From Aeromicrobium marinum DSM 15272 (lineage in GTDB: Bacteria; Actinomycetota; Actinomycetes; Propionibacteriales; Nocardioidaceae), in the NCBI RefSeq assembly GCF_000160775.2, contig NZ_CM001024.1:533016-597015 (forward strand): a stretch of DNA of 64,000 nucleotides, written 5' to 3'. Shown here in pieces: positions 40,100-48,781 of this stretch. A program made the translations under genes and the position numbers. The notes under the pieces are model-generated. The model saw nothing but the letters and a program-made list of their open reading frames with translations. It searched no databases and was not told the DNA's origin. Each line of letters opens with the position of its first letter. Position 1 is the first letter of the stretch.

Positions 40100-41241
40100 C
40101 GCGGCACGTCCCGCGGGAGGGTCGCGTCGACGGTCCATCCGCCGGCCGGGTCGGGGCCGGCTTCGAAGGTGCCGCCGAGCAGCTTGGCCCGTTCGGCCAT
40201 CCCGAGCAGTCCGTAGCCCATGGGCGTCGTCGGGCGGGCTGCCTCTCCGTCGTCGTGCACACGCAACCGTACGACGCCGACGTCGCCGGTGACCTCCACC
40301 GTGACCGCCGTGGCGTTCAGCGCGTGCCGGATCGCGTTGGTGACCGACTCCTGGCAGATCCGGTAGACCGCCGTGTCGACCGGTTGCGGCAGCCCGTCGA
40401 GGTCGCCGGCGCGATGCACCCGCACCGTCGGGCTCATCCGGCCCAGCTCGTCCAGGTCGCCGACGCCGCGCTGCGGAGCGTAGTCGGCCGGTCCGCCGTC
40501 GCCCCCGTCGACCGCACGCAGCACGCGGACCATCGTGCGCATCTCGTACAGGGTCCTCGACGCCTCGGCCTCGATCACCGCGAGGGCCTCGACCGCCGAT
40601 GCCGGGTCGGTGGCCGCCACCGCGCGTCCTGCCTGGGCCTGGATCGCGATGGCCGACACGTGGTGCGCGACGGTGTCGTGCAGCTCGCGGGCGAGCTCGC
40701 CGCGCTCGAGCGTCCTGACCTGCTGCACCTCGCGCTGGCGGGCCACCGCGCGGTACCGCATGGCGGCCCCGAGGGCGAACGACGCGACCAGCACGGTGGT
40801 GCCGCCGACCACGTCGCCGAGACTTCCACTGGCCGCGAGCCCCAGGCCGGCGGGAACGGCCACGACGGCCGTCCCGACCAGGGCCTCCGGGCCGGATGCC
40901 CAGCGGTACAGCGCGTACGGCAGCAGCAGGACGGCGGCCATGGTGTTGAGCCCCACCTCGTCGGCGTCGCCCAGGATTGTCGGCAGGAGCAGGACCATCG
41001 CCCCGCCGAAGCCGACCGCCGTCGCCGGCAGCGGATGGGTGCGGCGCCACAGCAGGACCGGGATCACCAGGAGCGCGACCGCAGCGGCCAGCGGGCGCAT
41101 CTCGAGGTCAGGGCGGAGGACCGCCTCGCCCGCGGCCGTGACCAGCAGGGCGCCGACCAGAACCCAGTCCCACCACGCCCGCGCCGGCGGCTGCGGGGCG
41201 CGGGGCTCGGCGAGGACCGAGCGGAGGAAGGCGGTGAACAT
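40096..41241 (-). CDS. Sensor histidine kinase (HisKA_3 type)
   Basis: The 381-aa protein has five or so N-terminal membrane helices (about 25-165), then a HisKA_3 dimer domain with phospho-acceptor H188 (ELARELHDTVAHHVSA). The ATPase domain has the N-box-like CQESVTNAIRHA and G-box GYGLLGMAERAKLLGG. It lacks a large sensory loop, so it probably senses within the membrane. It is coupled to the response regulator and divergent from an MMPL exporter, an arrangement common for envelope-stress or drug-export systems. Confidence 0.93.
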   Translation of the reverse strand: MFTAFLRSVLAEPRAPQPPARAWWDWVLVGALLVTAAGEAVLRPDLEMRPLAAAVALLVIPVLLWRRTHPLPATAVGFGGAMVLLLPTILGDADEVGLNTMAAVLLLPYALYRWASGPEALVGTAVVAVPAGLGLAASGSLGDVVGGTTVLVASFALGAAMRYRAVARQREVQQVRTLERGELARELHDTVAHHVSAIAIQAQAGRAVAATDPASAVEALAVIEAEASRTLYEMRTMVRVLRAVDGGDGGPADYAPQRGVGDLDELGRMSPTVRVHRAGDLDGLPQPVDTAVYRICQESVTNAIRHALNATAVTVEVTGDVGVVRLRVHDDGEAARPTTPMGYGLLGMAERAKLLGGTFEAGPDPAGGWTVDATLPRDVPR

Positions 41242-41373
41242 CCCTGCAGCCTAGACAGCGGCAAGCGCCCGCGTACCGGGCACGAGCACGAGGCATCTCT
41301 GGTCCTTTCGGCCGAGCCGGTTCCCGGTCCGGAGCCCGATGTGCGGGGGTCCCCGCGCCGACACGGTGGACGC

Positions 41374-43473
41374 ATGTCGAATCTCCTCCACCGGCTCGGC
41401 CGGTCCGCCGCCACCCGTCCCTGGGTCGCGATCGGCGCGTGGGCCGTGCTCGCGTTCGTCGTCATCGCCTCCTCCGTCGCCTTCGGTCGTGACCTGGAGG
41501 AGAGCTTCGAGGCCCCCGGCCTCGACTCCTACCTGGCAGCCGAGCTGCTCGACGAGGCCAGCGCGGACGAGGGCGGCCTCACCGCCCACGTCGTGCTGCA
41601 GGCCCCGGACGCTGCCGCCGAGCTGCCGCCGGTGCAGGCTGCCCTCGAGGCGCTCCCGCGGGTGATCAGCACGACCAGCACCTTCTCGCCGGACGGCACC
41701 ATCGCGCTCGTGCGGGTGCAGTACCCGACGATCGACCGCCTGGACGCCGCCGACCTGGACCTGCTCAAGGAGGCCGTCGCCGACCTGCGCGACGACTCGT
41801 CGCTGACCCTGGAGACCGGAGGTGACCTGTTCTTCGCGTTCGAGGAGGCGCCCACCGGCCTCGGCGAGGTCGCCGGGATCGTGGTCGCGATGATCGTGCT
41901 GCTGGTCGCCTTCGGGTCGTTCGTCGCGATGGGGCTGCCGATCGGCATGGCGCTGTTCGGTCTGGTCGTCGGCTTCTCCTCGATGGCGTTGGTGACCTAC
42001 CTGATCGACATCCCGGCCTGGGCGCCCCAGCTCGCGGCCATGGTCGGTCTCGGCGTCGGCATCGACTACGCGCTCTTCCTTGTCACCCGGCACCGCGAAC
42101 ACCTGGCCCAGGGGATGTCGGTCCCCGAAGCAGCCGGTCGGGCGCTGGCGACGGCCGGGCAGGCGGTGATCTTCGCCGGCGGCACTGTCGTCGTGGCGAT
42201 CCTCGGGCTGCTGTTCGCGGGGATCCCGTTCGTGAGCGGCGGCGGTATCGCCATCTCCGTCATGGTGTTCGTGATGGTGCTCGCCTCCGTCACCCTCCTC
42301 CCCGCGCTGCTCGGCCTGACCGGGGAGAGGATCAACGGGCGCCGGCGCAGGCCGCACCGTCCGAGCGCCGGCTGGTACCGCTGGGGGACCCACGTGACCC
42401 GTCACGCGACGGCTTACCTCGCCGGCGGCGTGGTCCTCATGGTCGCGCTGGCCGCGCCCGTCCTCGCACTCAACCTCGGATTCCCCGACGACGGGACCAA
42501 GCCCGAGTCGAGGACCGAGCGTCGCGCCTACGACCTCATCGCGGAGGGGTTCGGTCCCGGGGCCAACGGGCCGCTGGTGATCGCGGTCGACATCTCCGGC
42601 GGCGGGTCCGTCGTGGCTGCGCTGACCGCGGCGGTCGCGGCCGACCCGGGCATCACCGCTGTCGGCGACCCGGTGGTCGACCGTGCCGCGGGCGTCGCGA
42701 CCCTGGTGGCGCAGCCGACCACCTCGCCCCAGGACGAAGCCACGCAGGAGACCGTCGCGAGACTGCGCGGCGAGGTGTTCCCGGCGGTGCTCGACGGCAC
42801 CGGGGCCACGGCTCACGTCGGCGGTCAGACCGCCACGTTCGCCGACCTGGGTGACCGGGTCCAGGAGCGGATGCCGCGCTTCGTGGTGGCCGTGCTGGTG
42901 CTGTCGTTCCTGCTGCTCATGGTGCTGTTCCGGTCGGTGCTGGTGCCGCTGAAGGCGGTGGTGCTGAACCTGCTGAGCGTCGGCGCGGCCTACGGGGTGC
43001 TCGTCATGGTCTTCCAGTGGGGCTGGGGGGCCGGGCTGATCGGGGTGGAACAGGCCGTGCCGATCGTGTCGTTCATCCCGCTGTTCATGTTCGCGATCCT
43101 GTTCGGGCTCTCGATGGACTACGAGGTGTTCCTGCTGTCACGGGTGCGCGAGGAGTACCGCCGCTGCGGCGACAACACCCGGGCGGTCGTGGCGGGGATC
43201 GCCGGCACCGGACGCACCATCACCGCGGCCGCGCTGATCATGGTCGCCGTCTTCTCGGGCTTCATCCTGGGCAGCGACCCGGTCGTGAAGATGATGGGCG
43301 TGGGGCTGGCCACCGCGATCTTCCTCGACGCGACCGTCGTCCGTCTGGTGCTCGTCCCGGCCACCATGAAGCTGCTCGGCGACGCGAACTGGTGGCTGCC
43401 GGGGTGGCTGGACCGCCGGCTCCCGCAGCTGGACCACGAGCCGGAGGATGCGCCGGTGACCGTCAATGCTTGA
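41374..43473 (+). CDS. MMPL-family RND transporter
   Basis: I choose the ATG at 41374 (699 aa); the frame extends upstream only through the antisense of the kinase gene. The protein shows the MMPL layout of twelve helices in two sets with large outer loops: GVGIDYALFLVTRHRE in the first set and GLSMDYEVFLLSRVREEY in the second, both with the proton-relay Asp-Tyr. Such pumps export lipids or drugs using the proton gradient. The gene overlaps the convergent SnoaL-like gene by 11 bp at its 3' end. Control by the divergent two-component system is likely. Confidence 0.92.
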   Translation: MSNLLHRLGRSAATRPWVAIGAWAVLAFVVIASSVAFGRDLEESFEAPGLDSYLAAELLDEASADEGGLTAHVVLQAPDAAAELPPVQAALEALPRVISTTSTFSPDGTIALVRVQYPTIDRLDAADLDLLKEAVADLRDDSSLTLETGGDLFFAFEEAPTGLGEVAGIVVAMIVLLVAFGSFVAMGLPIGMALFGLVVGFSSMALVTYLIDIPAWAPQLAAMVGLGVGIDYALFLVTRHREHLAQGMSVPEAAGRALATAGQAVIFAGGTVVVAILGLLFAGIPFVSGGGIAISVMVFVMVLASVTLLPALLGLTGERINGRRRRPHRPSAGWYRWGTHVTRHATAYLAGGVVLMVALAAPVLALNLGFPDDGTKPESRTERRAYDLIAEGFGPGANGPLVIAVDISGGGSVVAALTAAVAADPGITAVGDPVVDRAAGVATLVAQPTTSPQDEATQETVARLRGEVFPAVLDGTGATAHVGGQTATFADLGDRVQERMPRFVVAVLVLSFLLLMVLFRSVLVPLKAVVLNLLSVGAAYGVLVMVFQWGWGAGLIGVEQAVPIVSFIPLFMFAILFGLSMDYEVFLLSRVREEYRRCGDNTRAVVAGIAGTGRTITAAALIMVAVFSGFILGSDPVVKMMGVGLATAIFLDATVVRLVLVPATMKLLGDANWWLPGWLDRRLPQLDHEPEDAPVTVNA

Positions 43474-43945
43474 GGGTCGGGTCCCACCGGTTCGCGATCA
43501 GCTTGAAGCTGGGGGTGTCCTCGAGCGAGGTCATCGACTCGTAGATGCGTTCGTACGCGGTGGCGGCGATCCGCCACGTGCCGCCGGCGTCCCGCTGGTA
43601 GCGGTCGGTGTAGTAGCCGGCACCGCGGATGATGATCGCGAAGTCCGGGACGATCACGGTGTCCTCGAAAGCCCACGAACCGGTCGCGGTGTCGCCGTCG
43701 AGGTCGATCTCCGGGTGCTGGGCGACGTGGACGGTGATGACGCCCGGGCCGAGGTTCTTCGCCATGAAGTCCACGACGTCCGCGCGGTTGTCGTGGTGCA
43801 CGGGCTGGTCCATGGCCTGCGTGCCGTAGCGGGCGCTGACGTCCTCGGTGAGACAGTCGCCGAACTCGTCCCAGAGCTTCAGGTCGAGCGTGCGGAAGTA
43901 GCGGTGCTTGAGGCGCTTGATCTCTTCGATCGCGACGAGGTCCAT
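43463..43945 (-). CDS. SnoaL/NTF2-like protein under a KstR-like operator
   Basis: The 160-aa product has the SnoaL_4 fold: an N-terminal helix (AIEEIKRLKHRYFRTLDLKL), then strands with DVSARYGTQ, VITVHVAQHPEIDLDGDTAT and YYTDRYQRDAGGTWRI. Members include steroid and polyketide cyclases and isomerases; the catalytic Asp and His are suggested but not certain. A perfect palindrome identical in core to the KstR operator lies just before the ATG. This suggests co-regulation with sterol catabolism. No other sterol genes are in the window. Confidence 0.8.
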   Translation of the reverse strand: MDLVAIEEIKRLKHRYFRTLDLKLWDEFGDCLTEDVSARYGTQAMDQPVHHDNRADVVDFMAKNLGPGVITVHVAQHPEIDLDGDTATGSWAFEDTVIVPDFAIIIRGAGYYTDRYQRDAGGTWRIAATAYERIYESMTSLEDTPSFKLIANRWDPTLKH

Positions 43946-43950
43946 GGGGG

Positions 43951-43976
43951 CAAACCTAGAACGTGTTCTAGGTTTG
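43951..43976. promoter_or_regulatory. KstR-like operator
   Basis: The 12-bp arms CAAACCTAGAAC and GTTCTAGGTTTG flank GT and are perfect. The core TAGAAC-GT-GTTCTA (43957-43970) fits the known KstR consensus TnnAACnnGTTnnA of mycobacterial and rhodococcal sterol regulons. It ends 6 bases before the SnoaL-like gene's start. Confidence 0.75.
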
Positions 43977-44006
43977 CGGAAGGGGCCGGCCGGTCACGGG
44001 CTGACG

Positions 44007-44249
44007 TCAGGCGGTCTGCTCGCCGAGCCGCGGGAACGGCTCGAGCGAGAAGACGACCTCGACCGGTACCTCGAAGAACGCGGCGATGCTGAGCGCGAGG
44101 TGCAGGCTGGGGCTGAACTCGCCGCGCTCGAGGTAGCCGATGGTCTGGTAGTGCACGCCGACCCCGTCGGCCAGGTCCCGCCGCGAGATGCCACGCTCGG
44201 CACGCAGCATCGCGATGCGCTGGTGCACGACCTCGCTGCTGGGGGCCAC
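44007..44249 (-). CDS. XRE-family transcriptional regulator
   Basis: A GTG at 44249 directly follows the permease stop (TGA-GTG), giving 80 aa. The helix-turn-helix reads RIAMLRAERGISRRDLADGV then HYQTIGYLERGEFSPSL, as in short YozG/Cro-type regulators, and ends with a hydrophobic AAFFEVPVEVVFSLE. Small XRE proteins of this kind often follow ABC-2 transporter genes and control them. It is the third gene of the ABC operon. Confidence 0.88.
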   Translation of the reverse strand: MAPSSEVVHQRIAMLRAERGISRRDLADGVGVHYQTIGYLERGEFSPSLHLALSIAAFFEVPVEVVFSLEPFPRLGEQTA

Positions 44250-45125
44250 TCAGCCCCACCCCTGCATCGCCTTGGCCTTGCGGCTCTCGACCGCCGAGCC
44301 GGACTCCTTGCGGGCCATGGCCCGCAGCACCCGGGGTGCGACGAGCAGGCCCAGGACGGCGTAGGCGCCGAGCACCCCGAACATCGTCAGGGTCTGGAAC
44401 TGCCCGCCCAGCTCGGCCGCTGCGGCGGCGTCGGGCAGCAGGGCCTCCCGCATGCCCGCGCCCAGCCAGTAGACGGGGAAGGCCTGGGCCACCGGATGGA
44501 GCCAGTCGGGCATGCCGGTGATGGGGTAGAAAATGCCGGAGATCGCGATGAGCGCGATCATCGGCAGGAAGGTCAGGCCGAAGCCCGCACCGGCCGACTT
44601 CACCGAGGCCCCGACGACGGCGCCCCACGGCATCGTGGCGAGCATGCCGAGCACGAACACCGCGAGCAGCATCAGCCAGCCCGTGATCGGCACGTCGGTG
44701 AGGCCGGGCAGGAGGAACAGACCGGCGACGAGGAAGACCACCAGCCCGAGAGCGGTGTTGAGCACGGCCAGGGTGACCCGGGCGACGAGATAGGCGAGCA
44801 TCCCGTGCGGCGTGGACTTGGCCCGCAGGAGCGTGCCGTCCTCGCGTTCGACGGCGAGCATCTGCGCGGTGCCCATCCAGCCGCCCATGACGACGTTCAT
44901 GCCGATGAGCCCGGGCAGGGTCGCGACGGCGAGTGAGAACCCGGTGGACCCGAGCTCGGAGTCGCGCTGGAGCACGAGCACGGCGATGAAGATGCCGTTC
45001 ACCACGACGATCCAGATCTGGTCGGCCCGGTTCGTCAGGCTGTGCACCGTCTCGATCCAGCCACGCCGCACGCCCAGGCGTGCGGCGTGCAGCAGTGTGC
45101 TCGACAGGGTCGTCGGGCCGCTCAT
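44250..45125 (-). CDS. ABC-2 type permease
   Basis: The 291-aa protein has six membrane helices in the ABC-2 pattern, with the family loop VEREDGTLLRAKSTP after helix 2 and SGIFYPITGMPDWLHPVAQA in the fifth region. Its ATG overlaps the ATPase stop by four bases. It would form a homodimer with the ATP-binding subunit to export a drug, peptide or lipid; the substrate is unknown. Confidence 0.9.
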   Translation of the reverse strand: MSGPTTLSSTLLHAARLGVRRGWIETVHSLTNRADQIWIVVVNGIFIAVLVLQRDSELGSTGFSLAVATLPGLIGMNVVMGGWMGTAQMLAVEREDGTLLRAKSTPHGMLAYLVARVTLAVLNTALGLVVFLVAGLFLLPGLTDVPITGWLMLLAVFVLGMLATMPWGAVVGASVKSAGAGFGLTFLPMIALIAISGIFYPITGMPDWLHPVAQAFPVYWLGAGMREALLPDAAAAAELGGQFQTLTMFGVLGAYAVLGLLVAPRVLRAMARKESGSAVESRKAKAMQGWG

Positions 45126-46054
45126 CGCACGACCTCCAGCGGTTGCTCTCCCGCCGTCGGGTCGGTCTCGAAGCGCTGGACCAGGGCCATGTAGCTGTCC
45201 TCCAGGGTGCTGCGGCGGACCTCGAGGTCGCCGATGGCGTCACCGTGCTGCTCGAACAGCTCGCGGACGAAGCGGGTCGCGTCGGCGGCCGCGTGGACGT
45301 AGTGCTCGCCTCCCCGGCTCCACCGCACCTCGGTGCGGCCCTCGACCTCGCGCGACAGCTCTGCGGCGCTGCCGTTGGCGACGATGCGGCCACCGGCGAG
45401 GATCAGGATGCGGTCGGCGAGCTTCTCGGCCTCGTCGAGGTCGTGGGTCGTGAGCAGGATGGTGGTGCCCTCCAGGTCGGCGAGCCGGTGCACCACGTCG
45501 TGGAACTCGCGCCGGGCCTGCGGGTCGAAGCCGGTGGTGGGCTCGTCGAGGAACAGCACGTCGGGTCTGCCCACGATGCCGATCGCGACGTCGAGGCGAC
45601 GTCGCTGGCCCCCCGACAGGGACCCCGCCTTCTGGTGGGCGTGCTCGGTGAGGCCGACGGTGGCCAGCAGCTCGTCCACGTCCATCGGGCGGGGCCGGGT
45701 GGGAGTGGAGAACGGCGCGTAGTACGCGCCCAGGTGGGTGAGCAGCTGCCGCACACCCCAGCGTCCGTGGTCACGCCACGACTGCTGGACGATGCCGAGC
45801 CGGGCCCGCCACGTCTCGTCGGCCGTGGCCGGGTCGAGGCCGAGCACGGAGACCTCGCCGTCGGACCGGTGCCGGAAGCCCTCGAGGATCTCGATCGTGG
45901 TGCTCTTGCCGGCACCGTTGGGGCCGAGGAGCGCCAGGACCTCACCCGGCCGGGCGTCGAACGTGACGCCGTCGAGCACGACCTTGTCGTTGTAGCTCAT
46001 GCGCAGGTCGTGCACCGCCATCACCGGGTCAGAGCCGGGGGACTGGGGACTCAT
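45122..46054 (-). CDS. ABC transporter ATP-binding protein
   Basis: I choose the ATG at 46054 (310 aa); an open frame continues upstream antisense to the next gene. Motifs are Walker A GPNGAGKST, Q-loop VQQSW, signature SLSGGQRRRL, Walker B VLFLDEPTTG and switch His in LLTTHD, followed by a family-specific C-terminal domain (about 230-310). A TAGCAT/ATGCTA palindrome lies 12-25 bases before the ATG. It heads the ATPase, permease, XRE operon. Confidence 0.93.
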   Translation of the reverse strand: MSPQSPGSDPVMAVHDLRMSYNDKVVLDGVTFDARPGEVLALLGPNGAGKSTTIEILEGFRHRSDGEVSVLGLDPATADETWRARLGIVQQSWRDHGRWGVRQLLTHLGAYYAPFSTPTRPRPMDVDELLATVGLTEHAHQKAGSLSGGQRRRLDVAIGIVGRPDVLFLDEPTTGFDPQARREFHDVVHRLADLEGTTILLTTHDLDEAEKLADRILILAGGRIVANGSAAELSREVEGRTEVRWSRGGEHYVHAAADATRFVRELFEQHGDAIGDLEVRRSTLEDSYMALVQRFETDPTAGEQPLEVVR

Positions 46055-46065
46055 GGAACGAAACG

Positions 46066-46079
46066 TAGCATGAATGCTA
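46066..46079. promoter_or_regulatory. Palindrome before the ABC operon
   Basis: TAGCAT (46066-46071) and ATGCTA (46074-46079) flank GA, just upstream of the ATPase gene. It could be the XRE protein's operator or part of the promoter. Confidence 0.45.
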
Positions 46080-46121
46080 TTTCTGCGGCAGGGACTCGAG
46101 CGTCGCTCCGGCCGCCTGTCC

Positions 46122-48740
46122 TCAGGCCTGGCCGGTTCGGCCCCGGCGCACCAGGGCCGCCACGCCGAGCGCGAACAGCACCAGTCCGCCGAGCAGGAGC
46201 GCCAGCGGCGGTCCGCCGGCGTCGGGGACCGGATCCGTCGCGCGGTCCGGGGTCCGGTCCGTCGCGATGTCAGCCGCCGAGCCGTCGGCGATCGGCCGCC
46301 CGTCGATGCCGAACACCGCGCCCGGACGCCCGGCATTGTCGCCTCGGTCGTCACCTTGGCCGGGGCCATCCTGGCCGTCGACAAGGTCGCCTCCCGTGAC
46401 GACTGACGCGACCTCGGTGCCGGCGAACCGCACCGTCACGGTCGCGTCGTCGTCGCCGTCGAGGGCGCAGTACCGGTAGGTGTCGTCACGCCGCAGGTGC
46501 GGCTGGCCGAACCCCTCGAGGACGGCCTGGGCGCTCGTCCCCGGCGTGATGGCGTCGAACGAGTCCGCCTGCCGACGCAGCTCCGGCTGGCGGCAGGCGT
46601 CGTTCCCGATGCCCTCGGCGCGCTCCCACATCTGCAGGTAGGCCTCCGGGCCACGCACGAGGTCAGCGTCGATGTCGTCGCCGGCGAGCCGCCGCAGGTC
46701 CTCGATCCAGTCCGGGTACAGCCCGTAGTGGGCGACGCCGTCGACGTTGACGTCGTAGACGCGCTCACCGGAGCGCTGCTGGTCGACCTCGACACCGAAC
46801 AGGGCGGTGAACGGGTACTCGACCGGGTCCTCGGCCTCCGCTCCTCGGGGCGCACCCTGCAGGCCGAGGCCGTTGGTGTCGGCGCCGTAGCCCATGCCGA
46901 AGTAGTAGTCCGGATCCATGTCGTCGACGTGGCCGTGCCACTCGTCTACGAACCCGGTGCTGTCGCCGGCGTAGGAGTTCACCATCCCGCCGAGGGAGAA
47001 GATGCGCGGGATCGCCTCGGGGTCGGACCACGAGTGGCTGGAGATGACGCCGGAGTAGCCGAGCTGCTCGAACTCGTCGAGGGCTTCCGACCGACCCTTG
47101 GCGCTCATGTGGTCGACGTCGTAGATGATGTTCCGCTCGACCATCTCGGCGAGCATGAAGCGGCCCATGTCGGTCAGGCCGCGGGAGTTGCAGTGCGGTG
47201 CCGGCCCGTAGAGCGGCAGCGCCACCGGGAGCGGGTTGACCTCTCCGACGACGCCGAACAGCTCCCCGACCAGCTTCGCGAGGCTCGGCTCGGGGAGCGC
47301 GTCGGGATTGAGCTGCGCGTTGTCGGCCGGAGCGCCGTCGGCGCACGCCCGCATGTCGAGGAACGTGCCGTTGTGCAGGAAGTTGCCGAGGTTCGTCACC
47401 ACGCCGAAGGTGCCCTCGTCGCCCTTGACGCCGGAGAACGCGTTGTCGAACTTGTGAGTCGGGACCATCTGGCGGACCCCGAGCTCGGACAGCTCGTCGA
47501 GTCCCGCTTCGACAGCCTCCTCGGTGCACTCCGAGGCGGGTGAGTCCAGGATCGTGCGGCAGCCGAACAGGGTGCTGCTCTCGGTGCCCAGCACCACGGC
47601 GAGCTTGCCCTCGTTGATGACGGCACGGGCCTCGGCCGGAGTGGTCACCACGCGGTACCAGCCCAGGCCTGGCCCGCCGCTCTGCGCGTCGACGTAGTTC
47701 GCGAAGTCGCGGGTCTGCTGGGCCTGGGTGCGGATGGAGTCCAGGTCGGTGCAGGTCTTGTTGGGCCCGGGGTAGGCGGCGCACAGGGTGCTGTTCTCGA
47801 CCAGCAGGTTCACCCACAGCCGCTGTCCGCCGCGCCAGGCCCGCTCGACCCACCGGAAGTACGTGCCCTCGTGCGTGAGGGAGTCCCACGCCGGCCAGTC
47901 GGCGAACGTCGGCCAGCCGATGGGATCGTGGGACAGCTTGTTGCTCAGCACGATCTCGGGCAGCGCGAGCTGACCCTGGGTCGTCAGGTGGTCGTCGCAG
48001 TCGACCAGGGCGAACTTCACGCCGTACGGGTGCCACGGCCGGCCGCAGTGGATGTTGCCGCCGAGGAAGCCGTACGCCATGTGGTGGATGTGGTCGTCGA
48101 GGTAGCCGCGGACCTCCTGCAGCGCCGACGTCCCGGCGAAGACCGGGCCGTCGACGTTGAGCTCGATCTCGTCCCACGGCGCGCAGCCGTCGGTGAGCCG
48201 CAGGTCGAACGGGGTCGCCTCGCCGACGCCGACCGAGCCACCACTGACCGTGAGGAAGGCGCCGGGCTCGCCGATCACGAACCCGTCATCGGTGAGGTCG
48301 ACCGTCCACTCCGCGTCCGGGCTGGGCAGGTCGGCGGCCTCGACGCCACCGGAGCGCGAGACGAAGGCCTCGGCGGGGTCGAACAGCAGATAGCGGCCGA
48401 GCTCGGTGGCCTGGAAGTGGAAGCCGGTGGCGTCACCCGCCTCGGGACTCACGGTGTAGCCGCCGCCGTCGGCGGCGACCACCCAGTCGCCGTTCGGGTC
48501 CTGCAGCGTGTAGCAGCCGCCGGCCATCGCGTACCGGTCCTGCGGCACCTGGCTGCGCGGGGGCGGCTCGGGCGCCTGCACCAGCCGGGGGTGGGACTCC
48601 GTCCGCTGCTCAGCGGCCTCGCGCGGGCCCACCGGCTCGAGGTCGACAGCGGCCGCGGACCCGCCGCCCAGGACGAGGGAGACGCTGACGGCCACCGCCG
48701 CGACCAGTCTCGTATGACGCACATCACAGACTCCGAGCAT
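46122..48740 (-). CDS. Secreted M19-like membrane dipeptidase with C-terminal anchor
   Basis: The 872-aa protein has a signal peptide (about 1-30) and a beta region (about 60-195, with YTLQDPNGDWVVAADGG). A metal-dependent hydrolase barrel follows: DDHIHHMAYGFLGGNIHCG, VLGTESSTLFGC, MVPTHKFDNAF, IIYDVDHMSAKGRSEA and ISSHSWSD. The His/Asp set fits the amidohydrolase/renal-dipeptidase (M19) superfamily. The end has an Asp/Pro-rich stalk and a membrane helix with a basic tail (PPLALLLGGLVLFALG, RRGR) but no LPxTG motif. It probably acts at the cell surface on dipeptide-like substrates. It is much larger than ordinary M19 enzymes. Confidence 0.75.
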   Translation of the reverse strand: MLGVCDVRHTRLVAAVAVSVSLVLGGGSAAAVDLEPVGPREAAEQRTESHPRLVQAPEPPPRSQVPQDRYAMAGGCYTLQDPNGDWVVAADGGGYTVSPEAGDATGFHFQATELGRYLLFDPAEAFVSRSGGVEAADLPSPDAEWTVDLTDDGFVIGEPGAFLTVSGGSVGVGEATPFDLRLTDGCAPWDEIELNVDGPVFAGTSALQEVRGYLDDHIHHMAYGFLGGNIHCGRPWHPYGVKFALVDCDDHLTTQGQLALPEIVLSNKLSHDPIGWPTFADWPAWDSLTHEGTYFRWVERAWRGGQRLWVNLLVENSTLCAAYPGPNKTCTDLDSIRTQAQQTRDFANYVDAQSGGPGLGWYRVVTTPAEARAVINEGKLAVVLGTESSTLFGCRTILDSPASECTEEAVEAGLDELSELGVRQMVPTHKFDNAFSGVKGDEGTFGVVTNLGNFLHNGTFLDMRACADGAPADNAQLNPDALPEPSLAKLVGELFGVVGEVNPLPVALPLYGPAPHCNSRGLTDMGRFMLAEMVERNIIYDVDHMSAKGRSEALDEFEQLGYSGVISSHSWSDPEAIPRIFSLGGMVNSYAGDSTGFVDEWHGHVDDMDPDYYFGMGYGADTNGLGLQGAPRGAEAEDPVEYPFTALFGVEVDQQRSGERVYDVNVDGVAHYGLYPDWIEDLRRLAGDDIDADLVRGPEAYLQMWERAEGIGNDACRQPELRRQADSFDAITPGTSAQAVLEGFGQPHLRRDDTYRYCALDGDDDATVTVRFAGTEVASVVTGGDLVDGQDGPGQGDDRGDNAGRPGAVFGIDGRPIADGSAADIATDRTPDRATDPVPDAGGPPLALLLGGLVLFALGVAALVRRGRTGQA

Positions 48741-48781
48741 CCCGGCACCCTAGCCCGAAGGGCCGCTGGTCGGAGGCGGTT

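Noticed and set aside
40255-41373. A 373-codon extension of the MMPL gene
   Set aside because: It is antisense to the histidine kinase gene and is Arg/Gly/His-rich; the MMPL homology begins at 41374.
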